Assembly (NCBI GenBank): GCA_902779075.1
Contig: CACZAK010000056.1
Location: forward strand, 1 to 24,340
Source: an uncultured bacterium
Lineage (GTDB): Bacteria; Verrucomicrobiota; Kiritimatiellia; RFP12; UBA1067
Length of the DNA stretch: 24,340 bases
Reading direction: 5' to 3'
Shown here: positions 1-7,655 of the stretch, piece after piece
Layout of the letters: every line of letters starts with the position of its first letter
How positions within the stretch are numbered: the first letter of the stretch is position 1
Program-made: the position numbers and the translations under genes
Notes under the pieces: generated by a model
The model's input: the letters and a program-made list of their open reading frames with translations, nothing else
Told to the model about the DNA's origin: nothing
The model's database searches: none

Positions 1-102
1 TTCGGGAAACGTCTCGGCGACGCCTACATCCTCTACACAAAGGACATCATGGTCAAGAACGACATCTACCACCTGCCGCTCTACATGGCCATGTTCCTGT
101 GA
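1..102 (+). CDS. C-terminal end of a DUF4143-type AAA+ ATPase (partial)
   Basis: The first frame is open from base 1 to a TGA at 100-102 and gives 33 residues ending in YHLPLYMAMFL. The segment GDAYILYTKDI followed by a short loop and LPLYMAMFL matches what I remember of the extreme C-terminus of bacterial AAA ATPases with a C-terminal DUF4143 domain. These are large, multi-copy accessory proteins of unknown role in gut and other host-associated bacteria. The start and the Walker motifs lie outside the window, so function cannot be judged from here. The family call rests on a short tail and is moderate in strength. Confidence 0.6.
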   Translation, partial: FGKRLGDAYILYTKDIMVKNDIYHLPLYMAMFL

Positions 103-145
103 CATTGTACCTCGCAGCGTCGTATTAGATCCAAGGTGACATCTG

Positions 146-343
146 TTACAGCCCGATGAAGTGGATGGTCTTGCCGTCCACGACTTCGTCGCGAGTCGTC
201 TTGCCGGACTGCCGGGCGGCGTGCAGCACGAAGTAGCTGCGCTGCTCGACGATGCGCATGATACCCGGCAGCCATCTTGCGCAAAACTCATGCACAATTA
301 ACCATATTGACCATGCAGAAAAATTGTCGTATAATATCTGCAT
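146..343 (-). pseudogene. Collapsed remnant of an AAA ATPase gene (Walker A joined to a short tail)
   Basis: On the minus strand an open frame of 65 codons contains the segment IMRIVEQRSYFVLHAARQ followed by SGKTT, a typical N-terminal Walker A region of the large ATP-binding proteins common in gut bacteria. Directly after the Walker A threonines the frame reads RDEVVDGKTIHFIGL and stops, which looks like the extreme C-terminus of such a protein. The normal several hundred residues in between (Walker B, sensor motifs and C-terminal domain) are absent, so this is read as an internal deletion that kept the reading frame. Recognisable sequence starts near 277; the part from 278 to 343 has no family resemblance and overlaps the promoter of the toxin-antitoxin module. 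A functional 65-residue peptide is unlikely. Confidence 0.55.
307..335 (+). promoter_or_regulatory. Sigma-70-type promoter of the vapBC module
   Basis: TTGACC at 307-312 and a perfect TATAAT at 330-335 are separated by 17 bases, which places the transcription start near 342, about 36 bases before the vapB ATG. A ribosome binding site, AAAGGA at 368-373, sits just before that ATG. VapBC modules are normally autorepressed by the complex binding near such a promoter; I do not see a clear operator palindrome. Confidence 0.8.
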
Positions 344-377
344 CGTTTCAACAAAAAAGTATGTATGAAAGGATCAA

Positions 378-575
378 ATGAAAACCACATTGGATTTGCC
401 CGTCAATCTGCTCGAAGAGGCGATGAGAGTAGGTAAGTGCGGTACGAAGACGGCCACGATCATTCGTGCGCTGGAACAGATGGTTCGTTCCGTGAAGTTG
501 TCGCGCCTGAGGGCGATGCGCGGGACTATGCCCGACTTTTCCCTTGACCTCGACGCATTGAGGGCGCGCACATGA
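378..575 (+). CDS. vapB: VapB-type antitoxin
   Basis: The 65-residue product begins MKTTLDLPVNLLEEAMRVG and continues with TKTATIIRALEQMVR, the pattern of ribbon-helix-helix VapB antitoxins (DUF2191 type): a short beta strand, then two helices that bind DNA as a dimer. The C-terminal tail MPDFSLDLDALRART is acidic and probably wraps around and inhibits the toxin. It is preceded by AAAGGA five bases before the ATG. Its stop overlaps the toxin start by four bases (ATGA), giving translational coupling, the usual layout for this module type. Family members both neutralise the toxin and repress their own promoter. The family call is confident; the RHH fold is inferred from sequence pattern. Confidence 0.88.
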   Translation: MKTTLDLPVNLLEEAMRVGKCGTKTATIIRALEQMVRSVKLSRLRAMRGTMPDFSLDLDALRART

Positions 576-979
576 CCGGCGTTCTTGTCGATACATCCGT
601 GTGGATACCGTACTTTCGCGGCGGGAACGACGGAAAGAAGGCAGCGGATGCCCTTGATTACCTTCTCTCCGGCGACGAGGCAATCGTCAACGACGTCATA
701 CTGTCGGAACTGCTGCCGTTCATGAACGTCAGGGGCGAGACGCAGTGTGCAGAAGCCTTGCTGGCGCTGCAGTCCCCCGCGCTTGAGATTGATTGGCCTG
801 ACATTCGCGCCCTTCAGGAGACGTGTCTCCGCTCGGGGATAAACAAGGTGGGGTTGCCCGACCTAATCATCGCGCAGCAAGCCATTCGCCTCGGCATTCC
901 GCTCTTTTCGCTCGACAGGCATTTTACCTTGATGTCAAAACACGTGTCTCTTGCTCTTTGGCCAGGACCGCAGAAGTGA
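572..979 (+). CDS. vapC: VapC-type PIN-domain ribonuclease toxin
   Basis: The 135-residue protein has the full PIN-domain acidic set: Asp7 in VDTSVW, Glu45 or so in SELLPF, an Asp near residue 96 in GLPDLIIA and a fourth Asp near 114 in FSLDRHF. These residues coordinate Mg2+ for RNA cleavage; VapC toxins typically cut tRNA or rRNA and stop translation. Length is normal for the family and no catalytic residue is missing. The start overlaps the antitoxin stop (ATGA), so the two are co-translated. The gene is flanked on both sides by decayed genes (an ATPase remnant and a kinase remnant), consistent with a module persisting in an otherwise eroding accessory strip. Confidence 0.92.
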   Translation: MTGVLVDTSVWIPYFRGGNDGKKAADALDYLLSGDEAIVNDVILSELLPFMNVRGETQCAEALLALQSPALEIDWPDIRALQETCLRSGINKVGLPDLIIAQQAIRLGIPLFSLDRHFTLMSKHVSLALWPGPQK

Positions 980-985
980 ATATCC

Positions 986-1239
986 TCATACCGGCGCCAT
1001 GTAGCCGTGAGTGCCCATTATGAGGCGCGAGTTCCTCGCCTCCGTGACCATGGTGGTGGATGCCCTCACCTCGTTGCGAAGCCTGTCGGAGAAAAGACGC
1101 AACACGCCAAAGTCGGAAAGTATGACCCGCTTATCCGCGGAAACCAATACGTTATTCAGCCCTTGCCAAGGAGCCGGACGATGCGGTACACGCCGATCGT
1201 GTCATCTGGATTGAACGCTGCCACGAGTTCCCGGCCGGA
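986..1239 (-). pseudogene. Remnant of a Hanks-type Ser/Thr protein kinase with an internal deletion
   Basis: Read on the minus strand, 1239 to 1156 encodes ELVAAFNPDDTIGVYRIVRL followed by LGKG and a stop. This is the run-up to, and the first half of, the glycine-rich loop of a bacterial Ser/Thr kinase (normally GKGGMGEVY). A one-frame shift later, 1154 to 986 encodes NNVLVSADKRVILSDFGV, then about 27 residues, then MGTHGYMAPV and a stop. That matches kinase subdomains VIb to VIII: the catalytic-loop Asn, the DFG metal-binding motif and the GT-GYMAPE activation segment. The ATP-binding lysine, C-helix and HRD aspartate region are missing, as is everything after APE, so the product cannot be an active kinase. 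It lies directly downstream of the isomerase gene and tail to tail with the toxin gene. Confidence 0.75.
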
Positions 1240-1245
1240 TCAGTC

Positions 1246-2658
1246 TCAGCAGACGCGCTCGTACGCGAGGTTGAGCAGCTTGGCGACCTTCGCCAGCGTG
1301 TCGGCGCAGTGTCCCACGCCGATCGCGCAGTGGTGTGCGGGACCGGCGGCGCTCCACGCCTCCATGAACGCCTTCGCGCCGATGGAGAAGCGGTAGCGGC
1401 TGTTGGTGTTGCCGATCTGCAGGACCGGACCCGGTACCGACTCGCCCTCGGCGGCGAGCAGCATCAGGCTGCCGTCCGCACGTTGCACCACGGAGAGCAG
1501 CGTCACCGGCCCGTGCTTCACGGTCATCTGGATGGAGAGCCCCTTGCCGGGCTTGCCGTGGTAGACCGGCACCGGCACCAGACCCACGCGCCCTTCGGCG
1601 ATGGCGAAGTGCGCCGGGCCGTCGTGCCCCAGCAACACCACGTCGTCCACGAAGTCGGTGAGGTAGAATTCCGAGAACGACCCGCCCGCGCCCAGCAGGT
1701 CCATGAGCTTCATTGCGTGCGCGTTCTTCACCTCGCACTCGCCCGCCACGGGCACGTGCGAGCCGGTGAGGAGCGTGTTCCCCGCGATGACCGAGGTGAC
1801 GATGTTCTCGTAGGCGTTCCCCGGCTGTCCCTCGTAGTAGTAGGCCATCGAGGAGAGACGGTGCTTCGCCACAAGACGGTCGAGCGCGATCGCCGTGCGC
1901 GCGGCGCGGTCGAGCTCCTCCGGCTCGCAGCTCGCGGACACGTCGAACCGCTCGCGGAACTCGGCGATCTTCGCCGACACGTCAGCCTCCGTCACCCCCT
2001 CGCGCAGCGCCTGCAGCTCGCACATCTCCAGGAGGTCGATGTGCGTGCCGAACGCCGCACAGAGCGCCGTGAGGTCGGAATAGACGTCCAGCATCCCGCA
2101 GTAGTAGTGCCCGAGCACGCCCATCCGGTTGGCGCGCATCCCGCCGACGGCACGGGCGGCGTCCAGCCACCCCGACACGTCGCGCCACATCTCGGGATCC
2201 TGCAGCCACCCGGTGACGAACGCATACCGCACGCCGGCGCGATTGAACACGCAGGCGATCTCCGGCACGCTGCACGCCTGGCAGTGCTCAAGCCAGATGC
2301 CGGTCATCACGCCACGGTCGCCGATCGCGTTGAACGCGGCGTAGTCCAGCTGCGCCACGGGCTGTACGTTCAGGACCACCACGAACGCGCCCTTGGGGAT
2401 GGCGGGCAGGACGGTCGAGGAGAGCGCGTACGTGGAGACGAAGAGGAACACCACGTCGATGTTGGCGTCCGCGAACAGCCCGGCTGCCGCACGCGCCTTG
2501 TCGGGCGTGTCGACAAGCCCCGCGTCCACCACCTCGCACTTCTCCGCGAGGCGCTTCCCGATCTGTGCGTGGTAGCCCAGCAGGTGGTCGCGCAGTCCCT
2601 CGAACTGCGCCCAATAGGTATCCAGCCCGATGCTGAAAAAACCGACTTTTGTTTCCAT
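1246..2658 (-). CDS. L-arabinose isomerase-like sugar isomerase
   Basis: The 470-residue product resembles the L-fucose/L-arabinose isomerase family, cytoplasmic metal-dependent ketol isomerases. The C-terminal half holds the diagnostic pattern: a Glu near 308 in GECEVKNA, a second Glu near 329 in FSEFYLTDF, a His near 345 in HDGPAHF, and [11 protein letters not shown] near 440. These sit close to the four metal ligands of E. coli AraA. The start METKVGFF is preferred because AGGAAG lies seven bases upstream; an ATG six bases earlier is too close to that site. There is no signal peptide. It is the last gene of a five-gene minus-strand carbohydrate operon, 116 bases after the GH2 gene. Substrate is not provable: L-arabinose, L-fucose or another aldose released by the upstream enzymes are all possible. 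Confidence 0.75.
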   Translation of the reverse strand: METKVGFFSIGLDTYWAQFEGLRDHLLGYHAQIGKRLAEKCEVVDAGLVDTPDKARAAAGLFADANIDVVFLFVSTYALSSTVLPAIPKGAFVVVLNVQPVAQLDYAAFNAIGDRGVMTGIWLEHCQACSVPEIACVFNRAGVRYAFVTGWLQDPEMWRDVSGWLDAARAVGGMRANRMGVLGHYYCGMLDVYSDLTALCAAFGTHIDLLEMCELQALREGVTEADVSAKIAEFRERFDVSASCEPEELDRAARTAIALDRLVAKHRLSSMAYYYEGQPGNAYENIVTSVIAGNTLLTGSHVPVAGECEVKNAHAMKLMDLLGAGGSFSEFYLTDFVDDVVLLGHDGPAHFAIAEGRVGLVPVPVYHGKPGKGLSIQMTVKHGPVTLLSVVQRADGSLMLLAAEGESVPGPVLQIGNTNSRYRFSIGAKAFMEAWSAAGPAHHCAIGVGHCADTLAKVAKLLNLAYERVC

Positions 2659-2774
2659 CTTCATTCTTCCTGTTTCAATCTGCGACATTGCCAGCCAAGA
2701 GGAAACGACATCCTCCACGGCCACGGATATTATCTCATACACCGCGCGGCGGGACAAGTCTCAATTTCCCTCTA

Positions 2775-5633
2775 TCACCAAATCGCGGCGCGGGCAGGGG
2801 TAAGCCCCTCGGATGAGACCGTCAACGTAAGTTCACCTGGGCCGTCACGTCGGACCACCGCCATGGCCTTGCCGAAGAAGAGCGGATGAGAGGCCGTTTT
2901 CGTGAACGCCTCGAACTCGTGTGGATTCCCGTTGCCTACGCCGAGGATCTTGCCCGGACCATCGAGCCTGAAGTTCACACGGTTCATCGCAAGGGGATTG
3001 CGCACGCCCCTTGCGTCCACCACATCCACCTGCACCCATGCGAGAGCGCCAGGATCATCCGCCAACTTCGGCTCCACTGTCAACTTCAACGCGACAGATT
3101 CGCCCGCGGTCCTCATTACCGTCTCGCCAATGCGCGTCCCGCCGCGATATGCCACGGCCCTGAGCTCGCCAGGCTCGTACGGAACGTCAAACCAGCGCAG
3201 ACGGTACTTCCCGCACACGTTGTAGTAGGCGGAATACGGGGGCACGTCAAGCCGTGCCTCGTATGCGCATATCTCCCGGATAGACGCCCATCCGTTATTC
3301 GCATCCGTCACGAGTGCGCGAAGATGCCGCGCCGTTATGGGCTTCTCGAACACGGGCCTTCCCTCGCCGCCCTTCTCCTTGGCAAACACGTTCGTCCATA
3401 CGTTTCCGTCTAGCGACGCCTGCAGCTCATAGGCGTATTTCTTGTAGTCGCCTTCGAAGTCTATCGTCACGGTCGAGAACGTGCGATTTTCGCCCATGTC
3501 GAACTGGAGCCATTCGGGGAAATGACTGCTGCACGCGCACCAGCGCGTTGTGCCGTCACCATCCGTCGCGTACTTCTCAAGATTTCCCTTATCCACTTCA
3601 GTTGAGGAGGCGGACACCCTGGCGCCTGCAAGCAGATTCCTCTGCTTCGAGAAAACGCTCTCGCCTTTTTTGCGGATTCCGAGAGAGCGTCCGTTGAGAA
3701 AAAGCTCCGCACAGTCGCCGCTCGTATAGACGTACACCGGCACGCTCTTCCCCTCGTGGCCTTTCCAGTTCCAGTGCGGCAGGATGTGGACCGTCTCGTC
3801 CTTCTTGTTCCAGTGGCTGCGGTAGAGGTAGTAGCGGTCTTTGGGAACGCCCGTGAGATCGACGATTCCAAAGTAGGACGAACGCGACTCTTTCGCGAAC
3901 GGCGTCGGCTCGCCGAGATAGTCGATGCCCGTCCACACGAATTCGCCACACACATAGCGGTCCTGTTCCATGTAGTTGAACTCCACGTCCGCAATGTCCG
4001 GCCCCGCGTTGTGGTCGTAGGAATCCACCTGGAATTGGTTGTTCGCGAAGTTGCGCTTTCCATCTGGGGGCGGGTTGAGATAGAATCCGTACGTACTGAA
4101 GGCGGACGCCGATTCCGAATAGACAATAGGCTTAGCGGGATACTTGGCCTTTACTGGACGATAGCGTGCGCCGTAGTTCCATCCTGTGATGTCGAGGTCT
4201 GCATAGATTTCCTTGTCCAGCACATTCTGATGGGACATGAAATATATATTTCCGTTGCCGATCGGACGAGTGGTGTCAAACTCGCGCATCTTCTCGCGGA
4301 ACAACCTGCAGCGCTCGCGGGTGAGTCCGTTCACGCCTTCGCCGATTTCGTTGCTCATCGACCAGATCACGACGCAAGGATGGTTCCTGTCGCGCTTCAC
4401 GAACGCTTGCAGGTTCCTCGCCACGTACTCCTCGAGGTTCTCGTTTTTCCGGCGCCCCGCCGTTCCGTCCCACTTGTCGAAGCACTCGTCCCACACGACA
4501 ATGCCCATCTCGTCGCAGAGGTCCAGCACATCCGGCGCGGGACAGTTGTGGCTGGTACGCAACGCGTTCGCGCCCATCTCCTTCATCAACGTCAGCTGGC
4601 GGCGCATCGCCGACTTGTCGAACGCCATGCCGAGCAAGCCAAGGTCGGAGTGGAGATCCACGCCCTTGAGCTGCACGCGACGTCCGTTCAGGTGGAAACC
4701 GTTCGACGCCCAGTCGTTCGTGAGGCTTCCGGTGGCGACGGGGAATGCAATCGTGCGAATGCCAAACCGGACTCGCTCGCGCGAAAGAGTTTTACCCCCG
4801 TTGACGAGCGCCACCTCCGCCTCATACAGATTTGGCGCATCAACATCCCACAACGCGGGCTTCTCCTCCCTCCACGACAGACTACCCTTCTCTGCGGGGA
4901 CAGTCCCCACTTTTCTGGGGACTGTCCCCGTGTTACGCGGGTCAAAAACTGCCACCTCCACCCACGCCCCAGAGGGGACAGTCCCCTTGATTTCCCATGT
5001 CACATGCACTGTGGCTACATCTCGAGAAACTTCAGGCGCCGTCACAAAAATACCATTATACGCAAAATGCGCATTGTTTCGCAACCTTAGCGTAACCTTG
5101 CGGTAGATGCCCGCACCGGGATACCAACGCGAATGGTGGTCAAGCGTAGAGGCGCGCACGGCGATGACGTTCTTCTCGCCGAACTTCACGAACGGCGTCG
5201 CATCCACGCGGAAACTCGCGTAGCCGTAGTCCCAGCCGCCGGCGAAGTGTCCGTTCACATAGACCTTCGGCGACGCCATCACGCCGTCGAAGTCCAGAAA
5301 CACCGACTTGCCAGCATCCGCCGCGTCAAGTGTCAACGAGCGGCGGTACCAACCCACGCCCTTCCACGGCAGCTTGCCAGAGCCGCCGTGTTCCTTTGGA
5401 TTGAACGGGCCCGATATCGCCCAGTCATGCGGCACGCGCACGTTCTCCCATGCGGAGTCATCAAATCCGACACCCTCGGCCGCGAGCGTGTGCGTTGGAT
5501 CCTTGACGAACTTCCAGCCATCCGTGAGGGCCGCGTCGACTTCAGACGGCGACCTCCCCGCATCTTCAGCAAATGCCGCACTGGCAAAAACACCCCATGC
5601 GGCTACGAAGGAAAAAATCAGTTTGATTGTCAT
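2775..5633 (-). CDS. Secreted GH2 beta-galactosidase-like glycosidase with inserted F5/8C domain
   Basis: The 952-residue protein starts with a Sec signal peptide ending near FASAAFA. Domains in order: GH2 sugar-binding jelly roll (about 35-190), immunoglobulin-like domain (about 190-310), TIM barrel (about 315-600) and a DUF4982-type domain. Landmarks are ANALRTSHNCPAP, the acid/base Glu near 430 in WSMSNEIGEG and the nucleophile Glu near 506 in VYSESAS. Both catalytic residues are present, so retaining exo-glycosidase activity is expected, most likely beta-galactosidase. Two things are odd. A discoidin-like F5/8C carbohydrate-binding domain (about 660-795, GARVSASSTE to REICAYEA) splits the DUF4982 domain between LFLNGRSLG and YRLRWFDVPYEPGELRAVAY. 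Residues about 216-246 are encoded by three palindromic repeats read as GTVP. The gene follows the esterase-like gene by 65 bases. Confidence 0.88.
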   Translation of the reverse strand: MTIKLIFSFVAAWGVFASAAFAEDAGRSPSEVDAALTDGWKFVKDPTHTLAAEGVGFDDSAWENVRVPHDWAISGPFNPKEHGGSGKLPWKGVGWYRRSLTLDAADAGKSVFLDFDGVMASPKVYVNGHFAGGWDYGYASFRVDATPFVKFGEKNVIAVRASTLDHHSRWYPGAGIYRKVTLRLRNNAHFAYNGIFVTAPEVSRDVATVHVTWEIKGTVPSGAWVEVAVFDPRNTGTVPRKVGTVPAEKGSLSWREEKPALWDVDAPNLYEAEVALVNGGKTLSRERVRFGIRTIAFPVATGSLTNDWASNGFHLNGRRVQLKGVDLHSDLGLLGMAFDKSAMRRQLTLMKEMGANALRTSHNCPAPDVLDLCDEMGIVVWDECFDKWDGTAGRRKNENLEEYVARNLQAFVKRDRNHPCVVIWSMSNEIGEGVNGLTRERCRLFREKMREFDTTRPIGNGNIYFMSHQNVLDKEIYADLDITGWNYGARYRPVKAKYPAKPIVYSESASAFSTYGFYLNPPPDGKRNFANNQFQVDSYDHNAGPDIADVEFNYMEQDRYVCGEFVWTGIDYLGEPTPFAKESRSSYFGIVDLTGVPKDRYYLYRSHWNKKDETVHILPHWNWKGHEGKSVPVYVYTSGDCAELFLNGRSLGIRKKGESVFSKQRNLLAGARVSASSTEVDKGNLEKYATDGDGTTRWCACSSHFPEWLQFDMGENRTFSTVTIDFEGDYKKYAYELQASLDGNVWTNVFAKEKGGEGRPVFEKPITARHLRALVTDANNGWASIREICAYEARLDVPPYSAYYNVCGKYRLRWFDVPYEPGELRAVAYRGGTRIGETVMRTAGESVALKLTVEPKLADDPGALAWVQVDVVDARGVRNPLAMNRVNFRLDGPGKILGVGNGNPHEFEAFTKTASHPLFFGKAMAVVRRDGPGELTLTVSSEGLTPARAAIW
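4896..4986. repeat. Three GGGGAC(A/T)GTCCCC palindromes inside the GH2 coding frame
   Basis: Copies lie at 4896-4908, 4917-4929 and 4974-4986. Each is a 13-base palindrome with six paired bases on each side of one central base; the middle copy has T instead of A at the centre, i.e. it is the same element in the opposite orientation. On the coding strand they read in frame as GTVP, so the host frame is not broken. The first pair is separated by 8 bases and could form a larger hairpin by pairing between copies. The clustering in one linker of the immunoglobulin-like domain suggests a mobile or REP-like element tolerated in a loop. Confidence 0.85.
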
Positions 5634-5698
5634 ATCATGTGCTCATCTTTATTGTTGCCCCACTAGCCCCCTCTCCTCCATCGAAAGAGGAACGTGAA

Positions 5699-7636
5699 TT
5701 ACTTCTGGAGGTCGGTCCAGTCATAGACCTTGAGCGCGCCATAGACCGTGTCCGCAAACGAGAAGTGAAGTTCCGGCTTGTTCACCACGTCGTGCCACGA
5801 CGGCGGCGCGTTCTTCGTCGTGAAGGACGCGAACAGCCCGCGCTCCAGGAAATACGCATGCGCGGCCGGAATCGCCGCCGTGCCGCGCGCGAAGAGCGCC
5901 ACCTTGTCGACGCCGGCCATCGACGCGAAATGCCGTGCCGCGAGCGCCGCGTCCTCCGCCCGCCGCGCGGCGAGGTTCTCGCCGACGGAAATCGCCATTA
6001 CGGCCATCTCCTCGTCCGGACGCTTTGAGCCATAGAACGAATAGTTACCCTTCGCCGTCTCGCCAAAGCCGCGCATTTCCGCAACAGCAACCGCGCGCCC
6101 CTCCCCGAGCGCCGCGCGAATCTCGTCGGCGAGCGTCGTGCGCTTACCGTCCGTGAAAAGGAGTAGCGGCACGCCCTTCGCGTTCTTCGGCAGAAACGCC
6201 ACCATCGGGATTGGCGTGAAGTCGTCGGTGCGCGAAAGGACGAGACGCACGGCGCGTCCGTCCGTGGCAGGCTTCTCAACGACGGCGGCCGGTACCGCTG
6301 TAAGTTCAGCGAGCGGACGTATCCCGGAGACGGCACGGACGCCCTCGGCCGTCGGCGGCACGCGCTTTTCGTCAAGACGCGCCAGTTCGTCCTTCATCAC
6401 GTCGTACGCGCTGCGCGCGCCGGGGATGTCCATGACCTGTCCGGTCTTCGTGACGTGACGCACCTCGGGCTTGTCGTTGGCGACGCCGGAGTTCTCCGGC
6501 GCATACGCGAAGCCGATGTCGAGACGACGGAGCGCGGCGCGGTCCTGCGGCCAGGCGGATGCATCGCCGGCAGCCCAGTGGCGGATCCAGAGCATCGCGG
6601 CGTTGCGCGTCGATTCGTACCAGTGGTGCGGACCTGCGGTCTCCATGAGATCGACCTTCTCCGGGGCGCCGAGCATGGAATAGATTTTGCGGGCGTTCTC
6701 GAAGGTTTCCGTGGACCCCATGAACGGAAAGTAGTCCCCGTGGGTCGTCACGATCATCGTGGGCGACGGCGCACGGAGCGTGACGATGCCGAGGTGGTTG
6801 AACCCGATCTTCATCTGGCCGAACAGGAACTGCTCCGCGTCCTGTCCGCCGATCTTCGCGTACACGTCGCGGATCGTAGAGAGAAATCCCGCCGGGGCGC
6901 CGGCGACGTAGCGGTCGTCGAGCGCGTTGAGGTAAGACGAAAGCGTGCCGCCGCCGGAGAGTCCTGTGACGCCGAGCTGCGCGGCATTCACGTCGGGACG
7001 CGAGGCAAGGTAGTCGCACGCGCGGATGCCGTCCCAGATGCGGAACTGCGCGGTGTTCCAGCCGAGCAGGTTCGCCCGCCACCCGATGCAGTTGTGTCCG
7101 CCGCAGGAGATCGGACACTTCGGATGCTGGCGGCGCTCTCCCTGGTCGATGGGGTCGTAGACGAGCGTGGCGAGTCCGTGCAGTGCGCCGGTCACACCCA
7201 CGCGCTGGTACCACGGGGCGTTCTTCCCCGTGGCGGAGTGTCCGCACGGCGAGACGACGCCGGGGTACGGTGCCTTGTACTTCAGGTTGTCCGGCAGGAA
7301 GAGGTGCGCCGTCACGTAGTGGTGCGGACGGCTCTCGAAGAGCACCTTCTCGATCACGTAGCCGTCCTTCTTGATCCGGCCCGTCACGCGTGCGTTGAGC
7401 GGCGTCTTCTCCGGCAGGCCGCCGATGACGCAGAGGACGCCGGCGCGCACCCACGCCTGATGCTCGGCAAGCTTCTCCTTCGTGTCGCACGCGAGCCACG
7501 CGGCGTCCGCCGCGCGGTCCTGGCGCACGACCTCGTTGAAGAGGCTGTCGCGAACGGTCTTCCCGATGTCGGACCCGCCGCATTGCAGCTGCTGTGTTCC
7601 GAGCATGAGGGAAACGATCAATGCCAAGTTAGTCAT
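5699..7636 (-). CDS. Two-domain alpha/beta hydrolase (acetyl xylan esterase-like), probably secreted
   Basis: The 645-residue protein begins with a short hydrophobic leader (MTNLALIVSLMLGTQQLQC) that may act as a signal peptide. The first alpha/beta hydrolase domain carries the nucleophile elbow GLSGGG near residue 227, a likely acidic residue in THGDYFPF near 301 and the catalytic His in AGPHHWYES near 335. This is the pattern of esterases of the acetyl xylan esterase/DUF family that remove acyl groups from polysaccharides. A second domain from about 460 to the end keeps the strand order, with VALFARGTAAIPAAHAYF where the elbow should be, but it has no Ser there, so it looks catalytically dead. 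AAGG lies before the ATG. It sits between the isomerase/epimerase (19 bases) and GH2 (65 bases) genes, so a role in de-esterifying the glycan is inferred. Confidence 0.78.
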   Translation of the reverse strand: MTNLALIVSLMLGTQQLQCGGSDIGKTVRDSLFNEVVRQDRAADAAWLACDTKEKLAEHQAWVRAGVLCVIGGLPEKTPLNARVTGRIKKDGYVIEKVLFESRPHHYVTAHLFLPDNLKYKAPYPGVVSPCGHSATGKNAPWYQRVGVTGALHGLATLVYDPIDQGERRQHPKCPISCGGHNCIGWRANLLGWNTAQFRIWDGIRACDYLASRPDVNAAQLGVTGLSGGGTLSSYLNALDDRYVAGAPAGFLSTIRDVYAKIGGQDAEQFLFGQMKIGFNHLGIVTLRAPSPTMIVTTHGDYFPFMGSTETFENARKIYSMLGAPEKVDLMETAGPHHWYESTRNAAMLWIRHWAAGDASAWPQDRAALRRLDIGFAYAPENSGVANDKPEVRHVTKTGQVMDIPGARSAYDVMKDELARLDEKRVPPTAEGVRAVSGIRPLAELTAVPAAVVEKPATDGRAVRLVLSRTDDFTPIPMVAFLPKNAKGVPLLLFTDGKRTTLADEIRAALGEGRAVAVAEMRGFGETAKGNYSFYGSKRPDEEMAVMAISVGENLAARRAEDAALAARHFASMAGVDKVALFARGTAAIPAAHAYFLERGLFASFTTKNAPPSWHDVVNKPELHFSFADTVYGALKVYDWTDLQK

Positions 7637-7655
7637 GCCGCACCTTCGCCTTTAA

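Noticed and set aside
158..210. Repeated GGCAAGAC on either side of the ATPase deletion joint as a recombination scar
   Set aside because: Recombination between direct repeats should leave one copy, but both remain, so this word does not explain the deletion.
1309..2889. A 526-codon open frame on the plus strand opposite the isomerase gene
   Set aside because: No family resemblance, composition typical of antisense translation, and it runs from the isomerase gene into the GH2 gene.
3756..5090. A 444-codon open frame on the plus strand opposite the GH2 gene
   Set aside because: It is a shadow of the GH2 coding sequence without motifs or a ribosome binding site.
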